From: UBA5359 sp028699365 [NCBI: bacterium]
GTDB taxonomy: Bacteria; UBP13; UBA5359
Reading direction: 5' to 3'
DNA: 7,356 nt
Assembly: GCA_028699365.1 (NCBI GenBank)
Contig: JAQVUQ010000131.1
Span: 1 to 7,356 of the forward strand
How positions within the stretch are numbered: the stretch's first letter is position 1; each line of letters starts with the position of its first letter. Below, in pieces: positions 4,548-7,356 of the stretch. The notes below the pieces were generated by a model, which saw nothing but the letters and a program-made list of their open reading frames with translations, was not told where the DNA came from and did no database searches. The position numbers were made by a program, and so were the translations under genes.

Positions 4548-7356
4548 TTATTCGAATATCATGTGACCGTACAACTCGGGGTCCACATTACCACGCCATT
4601 CGGGACGATAGCTCCACAGGTTCCGCCCATACATCACTTGAAGGCCTGAGACATGGCCGGAGGCTGAGGATATTCCAAGGGCTGCCAGCGGTATGCGCAC
4701 TTCAAGCTCCCAGGCTTTATCAGTGAAGGTATAGTTGCAGGTCCAGCCGCTCTCATACGTAATATCCTGCTTTGCTCCGCCTGTCTGACTGAAGAAAGCA
4801 TCGTAACTTGCACCGGGACCGGTTCCTTCTTCGATAAAGTCTTTACCTTCGCTGGTGCCGGATTGAGAGCCGATAACCGTAAAGTCGTAAGACTGGCTGT
4901 GATTGTGTGCCGCATCCAGCATGATCCTCAGAGGATCAAACGCCCCGACAGCGTTTTTAGCCCCTCTGGCACCAAGGTAAAGATAATCCTTGTCGTGCAA
5001 CACCATGAATTCCATATTTCCGGCCGGAGCTACAGGCTTGCCTGCTTCCAGGAAGCCGGTGTTCACCCCGGCAAGCTTCCAACCTGCGTCATCAAGGTGT
5101 CCGTCTATCTTGACCGGCTCTCCGGCCTTTACGGCAGTTGCTTCCTTGACGAAAAATTTCAATGAAGAGGCGGTTCTCTTTTCGTGCCACTCCACGTTTC
5201 CAACCAGCATGGCTTTCATATTCTCCCAGTTGCGAATGGCTTGTCTACTGTAAAGGCCCGGATCCTTCGGCCCCATCGTGCCGCCGATAAACACGGGATC
5301 ACTGCTTGCTGACCTGCTCAGAGCCTCCGTCTTCCTGGTACACTGCAACTCGCCGTCAAGAAAGTAGCTGAACTCTCCCTTGGAGTCACGCATGACGATA
5401 AGATGATGCCAGCGGTCGTCAGCCAGGACGGCTGAAGGTTGCAATACCCCCAGACCCGTGACATACAGCTTACCGTTGGCCGGATCGGTCTTTCTCTCCA
5501 TGGGACCTGTCATGACGTTATCGGCAAAGCGCTTCCCGTTTTCAGCACCGGGATGGCTGAAAAACATATTATAGGAAGTGAGATCGTTACACTTCACCCA
5601 GAAAGACAGGGTAAACTCCTGGCTGTTCATTCCGGGAACAAAGGGAACCACAGCCATGGTGCCGCTGCTGCCGTTTAAATAGAGACCGCCCCCGTCATGA
5701 ACACCCTGGCTGCGAAGAGCGTCTCCATAGAGCACTGCAGGACCGGCGTGACCGCTCAAATCGTATACCTGTCTCCCCTGCGCTTCCTCAAAGCCCAGAG
5801 CAAAGGCAAAATCCTCTTTGGGAATAATCTTTTCCTCCACGATACGCTTCAGCGGTTCCTTATTAAGACGCTTGATCTCTTCGGGCGAGACCGCCCTGGT
5901 AATAAGGGCCATATCATCCAGATGGAATTTACCGAACATCCTGTCGGCCGAGCGTTCGTACTCCTCCTTCACCTGAGTGCGTCCGGTAAGATCGGCATCC
6001 GCAAGAGCGTTGACTTTGGAGAGATACCCGCGCAATCCGGCTATCTCACGCTCGGCTTTCTCTATGACCGTCTCCCTCTTTTCATACTTCAACGGATGGA
6101 AAGAAACGCGCTTCATGGCGGATATGAGATTATAAAGATCCTTCCAGCGCTCCAATCCCATGATCTCCCGGCAGGCAAGCATCTCGCTGCGCTCGACGGA
6201 GTAGTTTTCGGGATTCCACATCCAGTCACAGTAAGTCAATTTGCTTAACGGGTTGGCGGATTCCACAATGAAGCCGGCGGCCTGACTGCCGATTTCCGCT
6301 GATTTGGGCGGAACCCCGTAGAAATACCCGTCTATGTCGTATATGGGACAGTAGATCAAGGCTCCGACGCTTTTGTCGGCTGATATGTTCTCCTTGAACA
6401 GGCGTATGGAATCCGTCGGCACTATCAGGCTGTTGACCTCCGGTCCGTTGGTCATAACGCCTACACCCTGGGGCAGCGGTCCCTTCCGGCGCAATGCCTT
6501 TCCGCCCCTGCCGAACTCCCCGTTCCGGGAAAAATAGAACTGCGGCATGAAGTAGAGCGTCGTTCCCGGAGCCGTCTCCCTTACTCTGGCCGCCGCTGCA
6601 TCTATAATCGCATGCACGGATGAATAATAGTCACCGTATTTATCGGCATTTGCACCGACAACCGGCTTCTCGCCAACCACATCGTCCATCATTACGGCCA
6701 CGATGGATTTTTCATTCTTCCTGGCATCGATCAACTTGTTCAGCTCTGTTATGGCTTTCTCCGGATCCAGCACCGCTTCCTTGTTGAAAGCCTTAACGGG
6801 ATGGTACTCGTATAATGATGTATCGGCGAAGCAGTTGCGCTGTATGTCTTTGCGCATGATCGAGGCATTGACCAGATTTGCCTTGTACAACCCCTCAAAA
6901 CCCTGGAAACGCTTGAAACCTCGCAGTTGCAGCGCCGGCCAATCCTCTACCGCCCCCTCCCTGATATACGCTTCCCCGGCGGGATCATTATAACTCATCT
7001 GTCTCAGGGTCTGGATAGCCCAGAAATCGGCCTGACGATCAAAACCGGCCAGAGCGACGACGTTCATACCTGCCTTGGCATCGTATGCCACCTGCAAGGC
7101 ATAACCCTGCGGCTTCATGCCGCCAAAGATGCCTTTATCTATGGATAATCCGGCAGCCTGCTTTACGGCCTCCGTACCCACAAGAACTACAGTGTCGTAA
7201 CCCCTGGTCTCAGCTCCCGCCTTGTCGCTGACGGTGATATTGCGCCAGTTGCCCAACAGAGACAGCAACTGCTCCCGTCCCGATCTCAGTTCCTCGATTT
7301 GCGGAGCCACCAGCAGAACTTTGCCGGCTTTGACGGCGTAATCGGTAAGCCTGGCC
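4548..7356 (-). CDS. GH84-like beta-N-acetylglucosaminidase family protein with LamG-like and CBM9-like domains, partial at 5' end
   Basis: The frame is open through the right edge and 935 complete codons are visible; the signal peptide and first residues lie outside. The in-frame GTG at 7308-7310 is not the start: it is the Val of a conserved KVLLVAP stretch, which aligns with GRVLLVAP in the downstream paralogue. Counting from the codon at 7353-7355, the GH20b/GH84-N-type domain covers about 1-135, RGF is at 145-147, the Asp-Asp pair at 224-225 (MMDDVVG), NGPEVNS at 303-309, and CDWMWNPENY at 376-385. A LamG-closing-type segment lies at 479-497, the LamG-like body at about 518-692, and a CBM9-like domain from about 741 to the end. 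The architecture is that of the next gene, with strong similarity throughout, but this copy is richer in Lys and Glu and has a longer loop in the CBM9-like domain (around 820-850). It is probably exported and hydrolyses or binds amino-sugar glycan. The catalytic call rests on the conserved Asp pair and barrel motifs, not on experiment. Confidence 0.78.
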   Translation of the reverse strand, partial: ARLTDYAVKAGKVLLVAPQIEELRSGREQLLSLLGNWRNITVSDKAGAETRGYDTVVLVGTEAVKQAAGLSIDKGIFGGMKPQGYALQVAYDAKAGMNVVALAGFDRQADFWAIQTLRQMSYNDPAGEAYIREGAVEDWPALQLRGFKRFQGFEGLYKANLVNASIMRKDIQRNCFADTSLYEYHPVKAFNKEAVLDPEKAITELNKLIDARKNEKSIVAVMMDDVVGEKPVVGANADKYGDYYSSVHAIIDAAAARVRETAPGTTLYFMPQFYFSRNGEFGRGGKALRRKGPLPQGVGVMTNGPEVNSLIVPTDSIRLFKENISADKSVGALIYCPIYDIDGYFYGVPPKSAEIGSQAAGFIVESANPLSKLTYCDWMWNPENYSVERSEMLACREIMGLERWKDLYNLISAMKRVSFHPLKYEKRETVIEKAEREIAGLRGYLSKVNALADADLTGRTQVKEEYERSADRMFGKFHLDDMALITRAVSPEEIKRLNKEPLKRIVEEKIIPKEDFAFALGFEEAQGRQVYDLSGHAGPAVLYGDALRSQGVHDGGGLYLNGSSGTMAVVPFVPGMNSQEFTLSFWVKCNDLTSYNMFFSHPGAENGKRFADNVMTGPMERKTDPANGKLYVTGLGVLQPSAVLADDRWHHLIVMRDSKGEFSYFLDGELQCTRKTEALSRSASSDPVFIGGTMGPKDPGLYSRQAIRNWENMKAMLVGNVEWHEKRTASSLKFFVKEATAVKAGEPVKIDGHLDDAGWKLAGVNTGFLEAGKPVAPAGNMEFMVLHDKDYLYLGARGAKNAVGAFDPLRIMLDAAHNHSQSYDFTVIGSQSGTSEGKDFIEEGTGPGASYDAFFSQTGGAKQDITYESGWTCNYTFTDKAWELEVRIPLAALGISSASGHVSGLQVMYGRNLWSYRPEWRGNVDPELYGHMIFE

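Noticed and set aside
4077-4649. Plus-strand 190-codon frame crossing the junction of the two paralogues
   Set aside because: It lies opposite two well-supported genes and their ribosome binding site, with no recognisable motif or plausible initiation region.
7308-7310. GTG as the start of the right-hand glycosidase gene
   Set aside because: The codon is an internal Val in a stretch homologous to the paralogue, the frame stays open to the window edge, and a start here would leave no signal peptide.
1569-7356. Transposition as the cause of the gene duplication
   Set aside because: No transposase, terminal inverted repeats or target-site duplications are visible around either copy; simple tandem duplication is enough.

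Overview
The window carries four protein-coding genes, all read from the minus strand. Described in transcription order (right to left) they are: a 5'-truncated large secreted glycosidase-like gene (4548-7356, open at the right edge), a full-length paralogue of it (1569-4526), a type IV/II pseudopilin-like gene (655-1392), and the first 202 codons of a secreted carbohydrate-binding protein (1-607, open at the left edge). No RNA genes, CRISPR arrays, insertion sequences or attachment sites were seen.

Organism. The pseudopilin has a [20 protein letters not shown] helix, then ILFPVF, an ARExAR-type stretch, CxSNLKQI, and a C-terminal H-X9-DG motif. From memory of the family, the ILFPVF...ARE.AR...C.SNLKQ version is the flavour common in Armatimonadota, whereas Planctomycetes and Lentisphaerae relatives usually read differently after the helix. 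Moderate GC, strong AGGAGG ribosome binding sites, a sigma-70-type promoter and many secreted multidomain glycan-active proteins fit a polysaccharide-degrading bacterium of that kind. This is inference and no search was run.

Right block (1569-7356). Two tandem genes, 21 nt apart, encode homologous proteins with the same architecture: an N-terminal alpha/beta domain of the GH20b/GH84-N type, a divergent GH84-like (beta-N-acetylglucosaminidase) barrel keeping an Asp-Asp pair in the catalytic position, a helical region, a LamG/ConA-like jelly roll whose closing strand appears to lie before its first strand, and a C-terminal CBM9-like domain. They look like an operon formed by tandem duplication. 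The products probably act outside the cytoplasm on amino-sugar-containing glycan.

Intergenic region (1393-1568). It holds a perfect 12-bp GC-rich stem-loop just after the second glycosidase gene. Beyond it is a very good promoter (TTGACA, 17 bp, extended -10 TGAGATAAT) driving the pseudopilin gene. A 19-bp degenerate direct repeat occurs twice, 55 bp apart, each copy containing a -10 hexamer and the sequence after it. It is a candidate operator or a tandem promoter.

Left block (1-1392). The pseudopilin gene and the carbohydrate-binding protein gene are 47 nt apart with no visible terminator between them and are probably co-transcribed. The overall theme is secreted glycan capture and cleavage, with a surface or secretion-associated pseudopilin next to it.
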